Made by a program: the position numbers and the translations under genes. From positions 50,064,046 to 50,128,045 of the forward strand of contig NC_088302.1 of NCBI RefSeq assembly GCF_032854445.1: a DNA stretch of 64,000 bases, read 5' to 3'. Source of the DNA: Liolophura sinensis (lineage: Eukaryota > Mollusca > Polyplacophora > Chitonida > Chitonidae). Under the pieces are notes generated by a model. It saw only the letters and a list, made by a program, of their open reading frames with translations. It was not told the origin of the DNA and did not search any database. Of the stretch, positions 23,801-35,526 are shown piece after piece; position 1 is the stretch's first letter, and the number at the start of each line of letters is the position of its first letter.

Positions 23801-24607
23801 CGAGCTGCATGCCGTAACCTCACCACTCCTGACAGATACCGTTAGCCAGGGTAATCAGTTGTTTTGTCTCACGAAAAGTTCATCGTGCTTGGTTTTTTAA
23901 CTAACAGGAAACACCTGTTTTACTAGATCTAACCGCAATGGCCTTGGTTCGACATCTAGAGCTGGCGATATCCGATGGGCGTTGTTTTATTTTACCTCCC
24001 CTACACCGGAACCGTCTTCCGCTAACACTACTGTTACGCCTCAGTGGACGTACCTGGGGGATATTGCTGTTTACTAATGCTCTCTGTGTTTACTCTACAA
24101 CATCCGCGGTTCTGATGTTAAGGAACTATCGGCTTTAATAACAGTTGAGAAAGGCAAAAATAGAGTTTCAGTTTATTTGGCTTGTAGTAGCCATTCACTA
24201 ACCAAGGCACACAGAACCGTTACCTAAATGTAACTCAGCCAACACGCCTGTAAATACAAAGCAGTGAAAGACTGTGGCGACCAGCCCGTCTTTGTTCCCA
24301 ATATAAACCTGGCGTGGCTTAAACCGGCAACACACCTGACTTTGTCCTTCTGAAAGCTGATAGCTGTAAAGGAATTGTCCCGATTTATTCACCCGCATTA
24401 TAAGCTTGGCGGACTAATGCGGCAGTGCCGCCCAGCTCACACCGAACTGCCAAGTCGTCACATGCTAGCGCTGAGACCTTTGTTTGCTCTGTGTCTTCTG
24501 CCTATCTCTGTATGAGTTTATGGACGAGGATTTACCAAAATCTCGTTTGTGGTTGATTATAAGTTCACTCGTTCCCTTGTGCCTTGCAGGTCCAGGATCA
24601 TACCAAC

Positions 24608-26005
24608 ATGGCGACGGTCTGCACGGGGGTACAGCGGGATTATCTGGAGAGTCTGAACTACATGAGGAGCATGATCACAGAAACCGAGCGTGATTTAGAC
24701 AACCTGAAGCTCAGCTTCTACCAGTGCTCCGAGACTGATGAAGACAAGTACGAGGAGTACCTCAAGCAGTGTGACAACTGGCTTCTCCAGGCCAACAACC
24801 ACCTGAGGCGGAGAGAGGTGACTTTGGAGGTGATTGACGGAGAGGTTAAGATCGTAGAGATGCTGAACCAATTAAGGGAGACGGAAGCAGATGGCGACAC
24901 CATCGTCGCCATCACGGAACTATGGGAAAACCTCAAAGTAGCCTCCGAAGCCTTGCAGACGACAGTGTCAAAGTTCCAGACAAATGTGCTGAACAGGTTA
25001 AAAATGTACTGTATGAGTTACACCAGCTCGAATATCAGACTGGACGTAACCAGCAGGTACACGGACGAAGTGTCCGGATACCTGTCGGATTTAGAGACAG
25101 TCATTCTTAACTCTCATACCTTATTGAAGAGCTTCCCTGGAGGCCTTCACCAAGAGTTGTTCACGAACACTCGCTTCTCAGAAAGAGTTCTTGTGTGTTG
25201 TGATCAAAAGGCATTCCCTATTTTGCGATATATTCCTGATCTGACGGAAAAAGTTCTCTCAATGTGCGCTGTGGCAAGGAAGTGGTTAGATCGAGATGAA
25301 ACTTATGTTTATGAGATTAACAACTACATCCGGGAAACTCGGACAATGACGCGGAAACGTGCGGAAGTTTTGAAAACGGAGAAGGAAAAACAGAAAAAAG
25401 TGGTTAAAACTGTGAAAGCCGCTTCGATACTGTGCCAAAACAACAAACAAAAATTACAAAAGATAGAAACTGAACTAAACGAGTTAGAACATCAAATTAC
25501 CAGTGTGATGTCCGAGAAAAAGGATAAATGTGTGGAAAAGCAACAGAAGGAGTCTATGGTTGACTTTCTAAAAATCAGCATTTCTCAAACGAAACGAAAT
25601 TACACTCTTCAGCTCAAACGTTCCAGACTTTTAAGACAGGTGAAAGAGCTTGAGCAAATGCTTGAGTTCATTGAGAACGAGTTAAGTGCGATGCACGAAC
25701 AAGTAGTCGTGAAGGTTCAGGAGAAAGAAGTTCAGAAAGAGAAAGTTGAGACGAGTAAGCGATCTTGTAATACTCTCAGGAGTGAGTTGGAGCGGTTTAC
25801 CGAGAACTTGGATCAGTTAGAGGCCGAAGTGAATGACCTATCTGGTCAGCTGTTACAACTGGAGATCATTCACACGATAAAGACGAGTCCGGAGAAAGTA
25901 GAAGAGATCTACGAGAGACCTACCAGCGTTAAACTGGCGCCGTCTCTCAAAGAGAAAATTAAACGGCGGAGAAAAATGGCTCACAACACTGGTCGATTAA
26001 AGTGA
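24608..26005 (+). CDS. Uncharacterised coiled-coil protein, 465 aa, single coding exon
   Basis: One open frame from ATG 24608 to TGA 26003-26005 encodes 465 residues. The start is chosen because CCAACATGG is a good eukaryotic initiation context and a consensus acceptor (CCTTGCAG, ending at 24589) lies 18 bases before it, implying an upstream non-coding exon. Residues 1-150 are helical and acidic. From about 235 to 430 there is a long Lys/Glu-rich coiled coil with heptad-like spacing (VKELEQMLEFIENELSAM, LDQLEAEVNDLSGQLLQLE). A basic cluster KIKRRRK lies at 450-456, close to the C-terminus, and could be a nuclear signal. No transmembrane segment, signal peptide or catalytic motif is visible, and I do not recognise the family. 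No neighbour is close enough to suggest a role. Confidence 0.75.
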   Translation: MATVCTGVQRDYLESLNYMRSMITETERDLDNLKLSFYQCSETDEDKYEEYLKQCDNWLLQANNHLRRREVTLEVIDGEVKIVEMLNQLRETEADGDTIVAITELWENLKVASEALQTTVSKFQTNVLNRLKMYCMSYTSSNIRLDVTSRYTDEVSGYLSDLETVILNSHTLLKSFPGGLHQELFTNTRFSERVLVCCDQKAFPILRYIPDLTEKVLSMCAVARKWLDRDETYVYEINNYIRETRTMTRKRAEVLKTEKEKQKKVVKTVKAASILCQNNKQKLQKIETELNELEHQITSVMSEKKDKCVEKQQKESMVDFLKISISQTKRNYTLQLKRSRLLRQVKELEQMLEFIENELSAMHEQVVVKVQEKEVQKEKVETSKRSCNTLRSELERFTENLDQLEAEVNDLSGQLLQLEIIHTIKTSPEKVEEIYERPTSVKLAPSLKEKIKRRRKMAHNTGRLK

Positions 26006-27947
26006 GCGTTCCCACACTTATTAGTCTGTGGGATACTGTCTAGTGCTAGTGTCAGATGAACATACATGTTAACATCTATGGGAAATACCAATTCGTATTC
26101 ATCCTTATCGCTAGCTAAATAGAGTAAATATCCAGGGACAGGGTGTTATCGTGGATAAGAATGAATTGCGTCTGGACATAGAAATGTGGAGTGGACAGTC
26201 TATTACGTGCTATCAGTTATGAAGTGCATGACAAGTACATGTATATGGTATATTTGCATTAGCGCAGGATCTTGACAAATTAACGATGTCAGCGCTGACA
26301 CTTTCTCAGGAAAAGTTTGTAATATGATTCTGAAGGTATTACCGCCTGAACGTCAGTATATCTATACTCTGTGGTAAAGTGCATAAATGCAATTGACACA
26401 TAGACCCACCTGTGTCCTGTAAAATCAGAGCTTCCTTCCAACATAATAGCACGTTTATTATATATGTCTATGAAAAATAGTCAATTATTTTTACCCCTTC
26501 AGTAAAAAGGTTAATAGTTTCGTGTTGAAAGCAGACAAAGCTGTGTTCAACAAATTGAAAAGTTAGATTCTTACACGATGGTATGTTTAAACCCGATCGG
26601 ATATATTTTATCTGATATATTTTATCTACGCAATCCCTTTGAAATGTGTTTATTGTGTTGTTTTCTTTCCTAAAGGCCACCGGGCACCAAACATTCTTAT
26701 TGTGTATGCAATGGTACAATTGGATACTACTTACAAATTATAAGTGCATCTGGGATATTAAATGAATGTAGGGGGATTGGTCTATGTCATGGATTAGCAA
26801 AAGGTAGGCCTGTATTTTTTGACTAAATACAGGACTTCCAGTTTTTAAGACCTGATAAACGCCAGAGGAATACATTTTGACGAAGACAGCGTTAAGTTTA
26901 CTGCATACAATAGCAAACAAAAAGTTGAACCAAGTGTTTTGTTTTACTTTGACAAAAACATCGTTGTCAGGTACAGGTCAACATACTATCTCATTCCGTT
27001 TACAGTCAGAGTGCAAATTTTGCGAAGTCATTAACTTGTAAATTTTGTTTGATGTAGGAATGAGTCGATGAAACTCGATCCTGGTAAGGCTATCATACAC
27101 CTGTAATCTAATACTGTCCCAATTGTCAGCACTAATCAGGTCAGGTGTCTTACCGGTGAGGTATACGCCCGCAGACATAGGATTTCTTCCCTACATCGAC
27201 GTGGCCAAAAACTGGGGCTCTTCATTCACACAATGCTCGTTTGTAGCCAGATAATTGATAGAAATCTGATATAATTTCTGAAAGGCGATTATCGTGTATA
27301 CAATTTGTGATGATCTGACAACGAGCGACCTTTGAACCTTTAGACCCGGTAGTTTGATCCATTTTGAAACCTGGCCTCGATTCCAGCAGCAGTTACCCAA
27401 CGACAACAGAATGCCAGATTTTCTGAGCATGCATGGTTTAAATTTCTGACTAATACCGTAGTAAAGAGATTGACACACAGAGCTCTGATCTTTGACACAG
27501 ATTTGACACGGTTCACTTGTAATCGAGGGAGCAGTCGTAATTAATGTGTGAAGTTCGCCATAGGTCACAGGTTGACGTGTAATTAGTCCTCTCAGTGACT
27601 CTGCATTTTGTGCTCATCAATTCGCTCCACAGTAGCAGTAAAACGAAGAAAGAGAATACAACTTGGACCAAGCGGGCTTTGCAAAAAGCGGGCTACGTTC
27701 CTTATTTCGGGTGCACGAACATACATAAATACATTGCACCCATCGGGCCTCAAATCCAGTCTGTTAACATTTTATTCATCAGAGACAGGTGAATACAGGA
27801 ATGTCAGACGATGTTTAGATTCAGGCTGTAATTAATTTGTCTTCCACGTATATTTTACAACATCCAGCGCCTAATACTCCCTAAATCTACAAGTCATAAA
27901 CGCTCTTAGCCTGTTGTAAGACACTGCCTACGTCTAAGACATTACTG

Positions 27948-28066
27948 GTAAAAATTACGTAAGAACATGATGGTTTAAAGTTTTTGCTAAGGCCTCTAAA
28001 ACACACAAGGGATCTGAAGGACTCAGGTAAGCACAGTCCATACGTAAATTCTTACGTAATTTTTAC
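27948..28066. mobile_element. Small MITE-like element, about 119 bp
   Basis: Perfect inverted termini GTAAAAATTACGTAAG (27948-27963) and its complement (28051-28066) enclose about 87 bases; the match extends a few bases inward. No coding capacity and no clear target duplication were seen. Confidence 0.55.
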
Positions 28067-29064
28067 TGCCCTGTAGTTGGCGATGTAGTTTAAAAATAAG
28101 GATTCTTGATATTATTTATGTTGACAAAAACGCGCATTTAGAGAACAACACTTACTTCAGTACATAGAGACTCACCATCATTTTGGGGCTAAATGAACTA
28201 TACTTCTGTTCCAGCCTCCTTTTGTTTTAAAAATAAAAAAATTCCCTCTCCAAAAGTATTGCTATCTTGCGGTGTATCAATGCCACCTCGTCAATCGCTT
28301 CTAACTTTACCTGATACTATTATGTCACGCAAAAACGCATCATTTGGCACAACGCCGAAAATTGTCACAAATGACGCTGTACTCCCCAACGCCATCGGCA
28401 TCATTCAAGGAAACTTGCCCTTACGTCATATCTGTCACAAATCCCACTAGACTCAACCAGACAAAACACAACGCCATTGGATTAGAACGTTTTTTTTATT
28501 GTCAATAGACGTGACACGAGATGGCCGCGGTGTGATCACACTTGTGTTGGCTTGCCATCATAGTTAGAAATTTATTTTGCCGATCACAAGAAATGCCGCG
28601 TCATTTTTATTTAATAACAACAGAAAAAACATTGAGTGTTGGCATTCATGTGTGAACATGGATGACCACATCATTGGTGAAAATCTCACAGCGCTGAAAC
28701 AGCTAAGGTACGAAAATAAGCAAACTGTTATCACTAGAAAATTTATGCTTTTCGCAAGTATGTCCCCGCAATAACTTTATTCATGTACAACTCACTTATA
28801 TAAGTCGCACTTACATTTTGACACCATTTACGTGTAAAGCGTAGATGGTAAACGTTCTAAACCCAAACCACTGGAGCAATACGAGGAGCATATGATGGAA
28901 TGTTGTTTTCTAATAATTAATCGTCGCACTCGGGAATACGATACCTTCCCTTATGATTATGTAAATGAGATAGGCAATAATTTCAGGAGCTACAGTTTGT
29001 TACAAAGAAAACGTGGATGATAATATTTCAGCGAAAGTTAAATTCTGCTTATGACTGGGTAGTT

Positions 29065-29378
29065 ACGGAAGCCATTTAGTGTCACAGTGAAGAAAAATTG
29101 GGTGTAAAAAGTACTTTTTTCTCGAAATTTCGACTTTTGTTCTCGGAAGTTCGACTTCCCTATGTCATGCAGTTGGTATCGTGATTAGGAGCAAACCATG
29201 CACTCATACCTTGTGTATTACTATACACGATGCCTCCGTGTGTCATCAAAGTGTGTCAGTGAGTGGGTGTCAAAGTTCGAGAGAAAAAGGCCGAAATTTC
29301 GAGAAAATGATTTCGAAATTTCGACTTTTTACTCCCAAATTTTTTTGCAGTGACACTAAAGGGCTTCTGCAGATAATT
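29065..29378. mobile_element. MITE-like element, about 310 bp, with terminal inverted repeats
   Basis: The left end (GAAGCCATTTAGTGTCAC, then AAAAATTGGGTGTAAAAAGT) pairs with the complement of the right end (AGTGACACTAAAGGGCTTC, preceded by ACTTTTTACTCCCAAAT). Inverted termini are about 50 bp with mismatches. Inside lie several TCGAAATTTCGA palindromes. There is no transposase. Target-site duplications were not identified, so the superfamily is open. Confidence 0.65.
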
Positions 29379-29490
29379 TCAAGCCTGTTGCTAGGATAGA
29401 TTGGGTCTTCGATTCAAGGGACGTAACTCCAGCAGTACAGCACAAACTAGTTTGAGGATGATAATGTGAGCGCTAACACATCACGGATTT

Positions 29491-29910
29491 TTTTTTTTTT
29501 TGATTGGTGTTTTACGCCGTACTCAAGAATATTTCACTTATACGACGGCGGCCAGCATTATGGTGGGTGGAAACCGGGCAGAGCCCGGGGGAAACCCACG
29601 ACCATCCGCAGGTTGCTGCCAGACCATAACACGTATGGCCGGCGAGGAAGCCAGCATGAGCTGCACATTGATACATTTATTTATTCCATTGGTGTTATAC
29701 GCCGTACTCAAAAATATTTCATTTAATTAACAGCGGGAGGAAACTGGGTAGTGCTCGGGAGAAACCCATGACCATTCGCACATTCAGACCTTCTCACACG
29801 TACGGCCGCCAGTATGAGCTGGACTTGAACTCAAAGCGACCGCATAGGTGAGAGACTCCTGGGTCATTACGCTGCGTTAGCGCTTTAACCGACTGAGCCA
29901 CGGAGGCCCC
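29491..29910 (-). mobile_element. Full-length composite SINE, minus strand
   Basis: It begins with a T run (the element's A tail) and GATTGGTGTTTTACGCCGTA, and ends with the complement of a tRNA head (GACTGAGCCACGGAGGCC, the A-box region). Between them are two tail modules, the inner marked by ATTGGTGTTATACGCCGTAC near 29690. The order matches 7809-8246 read in reverse. Confidence 0.85.
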
Positions 29911-30022
29911 GGCAATTATTGAAGTCGTTCGCTTATTGTTTCGGACAGGTAAGTCAAAACCATTTGATTTACGATTGAATGAGTTATTTCCGTTCCATTC
30001 GCGATAACACACCGAAACGATG

Positions 30023-30216
30023 GGAGGCCTCAATTGCACAGTTGGGTAGCGCGCCAGCGCAGCGTTATGACCTAGGAGCCTCTCACCAATGCCATTGCTG
30101 TGAGTTGCGGTCGCTGCGGGTTCAAGTCCAGCTCATGCTGGATTCCTCTCCGGCCGTAACTAGGAAGGTCTGACAGCAACCTGCGGATGGTCGTGAGTTT
30201 CCCAAGACATTTGAAG
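30023..30216 (+). mobile_element. SINE, 3'-truncated
   Basis: Contains the head (GGCCTCAATTGCACAGTTGG), a B-box-like GGTTCAAGTCCAGCTCATGC, and the body up to CTGCGGATGGTCGTGAGTTT, but no GGCGTAAAACACC tail. It belongs to the same family as 48360-48600. Confidence 0.7.
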
Positions 30217-32873
30217 ATTTAAAAAAAAAAACCTGTACTCTAACTACACATCTGGCATTTTGTAATGGGTGTACAGTAGGAAAACATGATGTGAGCAAAA
30301 ACTATAACCCATTGAACTGGTATTCCTCAGTATACACACACCGCGAGCTACATGTGCATGAAAACAATCGATTTTCAGACTACCATTCCAAAAACGTATT
30401 CCATAGCTTCCTAAATACATTCCCTAAGGAAGAAAAAAATGACATGATATACTTGGACTGAACTAATTTACTGTATATCTATGTATATATATCTGTTACA
30501 ACACTGATGGGCTCTTTACCATGTTGTTGATGAGTAGAGTGGATTCTATCCTGCTCGCCTCGGCACGTCTGGTGCTCAATATCAACAATTTTACGTGTAC
30601 ATAAATAAATATGTCAATCAGAATTGACTAACCTAATCGGAACTGACTTACATCGATGTGTAACATTATACGGGCCCCACTACCAGACCCTGTACCGGAC
30701 AGTATATACAGCGAGACAGACAAGGATATACGAGGCAAAGTGAACATGACTCTTGTTCCTCCAGGCAGAGCTTTACACGGGCTAATGCAACATGGAATGG
30801 TGAGCTTGACCCAACATTGGGACTGAGCTTAATCGTGTATGTTGCACTTGTGTGTCAACAATTTGTGCATGGCTTTTTTGGCCAGAACTTTCTTAATATC
30901 TGCTGTAGTCCGATATACCTATTTTTATGCATTGAGGGGCTCCTGATTCAAGGTGTGACGCTCGGCCACTCGATCAAAGAGACCCCACATATACGACCAC
31001 TGTAATACAACAAAATAAATCTACTTTTACAAAATATCCGCACCCTTACAATATGAAATTTTGGAATGATTGAGTCAACAAACGTGCTTGTCATTTGCCT
31101 GGTTACACGCGATGTGGGTTCAATCCAATTCCAGACGCCGGACTTTGCTCAGATTCCATGGCTCTCTATTGTATAGTTTTACACGATGCTTGCTGGAGAC
31201 CACATGTTTATCGTGAATATGATATATGTCACGCTTAAAATGTCTCCAGTATAACAAATATCCATAGTTTATTCCCAGCTCTTTGGTTTACTTCAACCAT
31301 CATATATTCTGGCAGCCATAAGTGGAAAATGCTTAAGTATATCGATAAACAGCAAAGAAGAAAAAAATTGTTTTGGTAAAATAATATAAACATTATGAGG
31401 ATCCATAATATAATATTTGGGGACACAGTGGAAAGACTGTAGTCTTCAAAAGACACCGTGCTCTAGGACACATAGCCTTTTTACATTTGGTATACAGCTT
31501 TAGCTTAGACCTAGTATCTAGTCAAATACAAGCATGTTGCACACAATACTAAAACCACCTTCCCTTGAAGTCATTTCTACCCTACTTTTAATACACCTGT
31601 TTTGTTGTGCGTGAGTAGGAATGTCTGTTACAGATTACATCTCAGTAACCTTCTTACGGATAATGAAAATTATGTATGCTTATTATGCCAGCCGAGAGAC
31701 GTATGAAGTATTATTTTCACTATTATCCCTAAAAAGGGAAATAAAATGCCTTGTCACGTCTCATTGGTAGCAATATGTTTTTCTCAATCACTTTATTTTA
31801 AAATAGTACAGTATATTTTGTTAGCCTTAAAAAAGAGGAAAATAAATGCATTGTCACGTGTTATTGGTAATACTACGCGTTTCTACAGATCTGGATCCGT
31901 ATTTGTTAAGCAGCTTAAGGTGTAAGTCATAAACTGCAAGTACTTAATAGGTCAAACTCAGAACAGGAAATAACTCAAATTGTGGTTGGTACTCTGTTTT
32001 GCAGTAAAGAATCAGTGCCTTGTTCATTGCTGCACACCTATGGTCGCCTTGTTCACTGTTGGACACCACTGATCGTTTTGTTCATTGGTGGAAGCCACTG
32101 ATCGCCTTGTTCCTGGAATCTCCTCTGTCAGCCTGATCAGTGTCTCAACGTTTCAAAAAACATGTTTATATTGACTCTGAAGAGGCAGCAAAAACGAATA
32201 AAAAAGGAATTTAGTTTCACAGCGGAATTATCTGATTTTGTCCAAGCACAGGAGACATTAAACCCAGGAGAGTCAGTGATAGACTGTTCGGAAACAATCA
32301 AGGCCATTTACAAGAAAAATGCATGCTCTGTGTGCATTCACTGATGTTTAAAAGAATTGAAGGAGAGACGCAAACGTCTGAATTTTAGGTAATGGTACAT
32401 TTATTCAAGCGTACCCTAGGCTGATTAATCAGGAATATTGTCAGAAGTACTCACCTATACCTTGTTCCCGCATGAATCCCCCTAAACACTCATGATTCCG
32501 CGCTCTGCATTATTCCCTCAACGGCATTATTCCTACACGTTGTTGTGTCCGCAATTTGTTTTTGGCTTTTTATCGTATTGGGTATCCTTTCTTTATAACA
32601 GGTCAACACAGTCAGCTTCTAACACCTACCGAATTTTTCATTATAAATATTTATCTGAATGATGTGTACTCTTGGCCTATTTTGTAAGATTTACGTTCTC
32701 ATTTTATGTCTGATTCTTGGATCATTTGGTACATGACCTTCGTTAACTAATTTATTACCTATTCTTCTGATTTTGTTGTTATCCATATTGTTTCCCGCTC
32801 AGCAGACTTATAAAATACCTAACTGATTTCCTACCTTGCATCCCCCAGTCGTCAGGGACATTTGTCGCTCAAA

Positions 32874-33113
32874 TTATCCATGAACATGTGCTCGTGTTTC
32901 GAATTCCTTCAGCGTTTTGTTGATAAATTTGTCAATTACATGACGAGGCGTGATGGTTTCTTTAGGGTTCTGTGCTATTTCTTTCATAAATAACCGAACA
33001 TTGTCTACCGTTGTATAGTCTATGTTAAAAAACATTAATAAGTGCGTGGAACCACATCCAATAAGAAATAAATCCTGTCGACCGGTATTTCTAAGCACAC
33101 TGTGAAACCCCAT
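32874..33113 (-). other. Unassigned minus-strand open frame, 79 codons
   Basis: An ATG-to-TAA frame encodes 79 residues of plausible protein composition (DNVRLFMKEIAQNPKETI, then FINKTLKEFETRAHVHG). No family is recognised, and an in-frame TGA lies just upstream. It is divergent from the transporter starting at 33369. It may be a small gene, a lone exon or a transposon remnant. Confidence 0.25.
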
Positions 33114-33208
33114 CGGATAAGACTCTTCTCAAAACCTTTAACCCCTGTTGTGATGGAGTTTGCCACCTTTGAAGAGGACCATGTTTACCCCTGAAGATAA
33201 TTTTTGCC

Positions 33209-33216
33209 CTATATAT
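33209..33216 (+). promoter_or_regulatory. Candidate TATA box of the first SLC6 gene
   Basis: CTATATATGG lies about 155 bases before the ATG at 33369. This would place transcription start near 33240 with a leader of about 130 bases. Support is motif and position only. Confidence 0.35.
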
Positions 33217-33368
33217 GGCGCAGTGGAGATAGGAGAGGCTTTGTCAAGTGTGCCATTAGAATGGAACCTGCATGACAGTTAGACAGTGAATGAATTTAAT
33301 AACTAGTACAGCAGGGACAGCGCTAGAGCACAGACACCTCTGCTCGGATACGACATTTTCCCCTCGCC

Positions 33369-35457
33369 ATGGATTTCAAGAGCGACACAGACCTGGTACA
33401 GGTGTGTTTATAGCATAAGTGTTGTTAATAAGATTTGTTAATTTTTGTTATTAAATTCGTAGATATTTCAGTTTTGATCAACGTGTTTTATGCCTTTGTA
33501 ATAACAGGGGGCGTAGGAAGCAAATAAAAAGTGGGAGGTGGGAGGGGGGCATTATTCTTACTATATTCTTACGTTGTTTGTGATAGAAAACATGCAGGCA
33601 CGGCTTCATGAAAGATTATCGTTTGTAAGTATTATAGCCATGCTGAAAATATGCCATAAAATAGAGCAAATACAGCACTAAATTTTGCTGAGTGCTGGAG
33701 GACTATGCCTTCCGGAGGAATTAATAGAAGCGAGTTTCACTCCGTTTGAATGCTGAGTTACACTGCCCTATTTTGCAAATTACAAAATTTCAGATTCCAT
33801 GACGACATGAACACTTTTCCCTGAGGTTAATATACCTGACCAATAAAATTCCAGAGCGTCAATCTGTTTGAACAACTTAAAAGAAATGTTTTAACATCCG
33901 ATTCAAAATACTGAAGAAAGCAATGAAAATTCACTGTGTATTTTTTTATATGGTTGGGTCGAAAAGTGGGGGGCGACAGAACATATGCTAGCCCCCCCAC
34001 CCCCCCACCCCCCACCCTCCACCACCACCACCACACACACTTCTTAAAGTAGTATAAGGGCACGCCATCCCCTCCCCCGGCATCCCGCCTCCTACGCCTC
34101 TGAATAAGTTTCAGCAACGTATGAAAGCCATTAAAACATGTTTTTATCTCATTACAGTTTTGAAAAAAACCATTACAATTATGAGAAGCAATGGAGACAC
34201 TAAGCTCTGCTTCATTATTCAGGCAGTATTTACACTCAACTATAAACGCGTAAACCCACAACGCCCTGAAATACTTTATGCGTTTGAAGCACTCAGCCAC
34301 ATGTGCTCCCGAAATTTTAGCTGAAGAGCATGGCAAGCAATTCCCAGGTGTCAATATTTATACCGTTATCAGTTTATAGATTGAACGTTACACAAAGCTC
34401 CGATTATCAGAGTGCATATCACTGACACCAGTTACACTATCACACAGAGATTACAGCTGATAAATAAGATCTTAGACTGGTTCATTAGCACCTCTGTTAA
34501 AATAACTACCAACAAGAGTAAACAATGTTAATTTTTTTTTACACCGTGAAAGCCTATATATGTTTTTCCATGAGGATCCGTTTTTGTTGACTGCTGAATA
34601 ACGCCTGATTTATGTATGTATGTATGTATGTATGTATGTATGTATGTATGTATGTATGTATGTATGTATGTATGTATGTATGTATGTATGTATGTATGTA
34701 TGTATGTATGTATTCTTTGGTTTTTACGTCATACTTTACAATTTTTTGGTCATGTGATGATGATGAGTTATTAGGTGTGTGTACATATACCGAGTCCTCT
34801 CGTGATCATGCCGATGGCACCAGACATGACATTCCACCCAGTCACATTTTGCTGAAACCGTGCCTACCAGTCCTGTTTCTTTGCTCTAACCTATCAGCAC
34901 AGTTGGTAGAGCGTCCGCTTCGGGACCTGTAGATACAGGATCAATCCTGGATCGAGTCACACCTAAGACTTTATAAGAGGAAGTTGTAACTTCCTCGCTT
35001 GGCGCTCAGCATAAAAGGGATAGTGCAAGGACTGGTTGACCCGTATCAGTATAATGGCTCGGGCGGGGCGGCTTACTTGCCTTCGGTAAGTCGTCTCAGT
35101 GAAGCAGCACTAGATAAAAAGAGGTGGAAATCCATCCTGCAACAAGGAGGCACATTACACGTGCATGCACCCTAAGGATTCCTTGGTCGTCCTATGACTG
35201 AAAAATTGTTAAGTACGACGTTAAACCCCAAGCACTCACTCACTCACTCTAACCTATCAGTGCTGGGCGGCAAGCGAGGAAGCAAAAAGTGCCATTTTCA
35301 GTCTTTGGCCTTTGGTGCCACCTGACTCGGGATTGATTCCACGTTTCCTCACTTTGAGGCGGGCGTTCTAACCAATAGATCACCGTACCGGTCAAACGCG
35401 TGACGATGTAACACTTTTTAGAAAATGGAATGGAATGTACATGTACATATACAGGAT

Positions 35458-35526
<69 letters not shown>

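Larger units (their letters stand above)
13615..24589. other. Intergenic region with SINE pieces and unassigned open frames
   Basis: About 11 kb with no recognised gene. It holds two SINE-like fragments (14355-14620, 14865-15000), a copy of the CCGGATTTCACCGGT repeat (15025-15290), two protein-like minus-strand stretches (16327-16800, 17010-17471), a short CCATGG tandem repeat (20786-20845) and a SINE-tail fragment near 20404-20475. Beyond these I see only AT-rich DNA. The last few hundred bases should hold the promoter and a 5' non-coding exon of the coiled-coil gene. Confidence 0.5.
26006..33208. other. Intergenic region with two MITE-like elements and SINEs
   Basis: About 7 kb between the coiled-coil gene and the first transporter. 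It contains an inverted-repeat element (27948-28066), a larger one (29065-29378), a reverse-oriented composite SINE (29491-29910) and a SINE fragment (30023-30216). An ATTAAA at about 26757 might end the coiled-coil transcript. The open frame at 28193-28450 has no recognisable features. The remainder is AT-rich without visible structure. Confidence 0.5.

Noticed and set aside
29875..29910. Possible intact tRNA gene on the minus strand
   Set aside because: Only an A-box-like part at the end of a SINE; no complete cloverleaf or anticodon arm.
34610..34932. Open frame encoding a MYVC-repeat protein
   Set aside because: Produced entirely by the (ATGT)n microsatellite.
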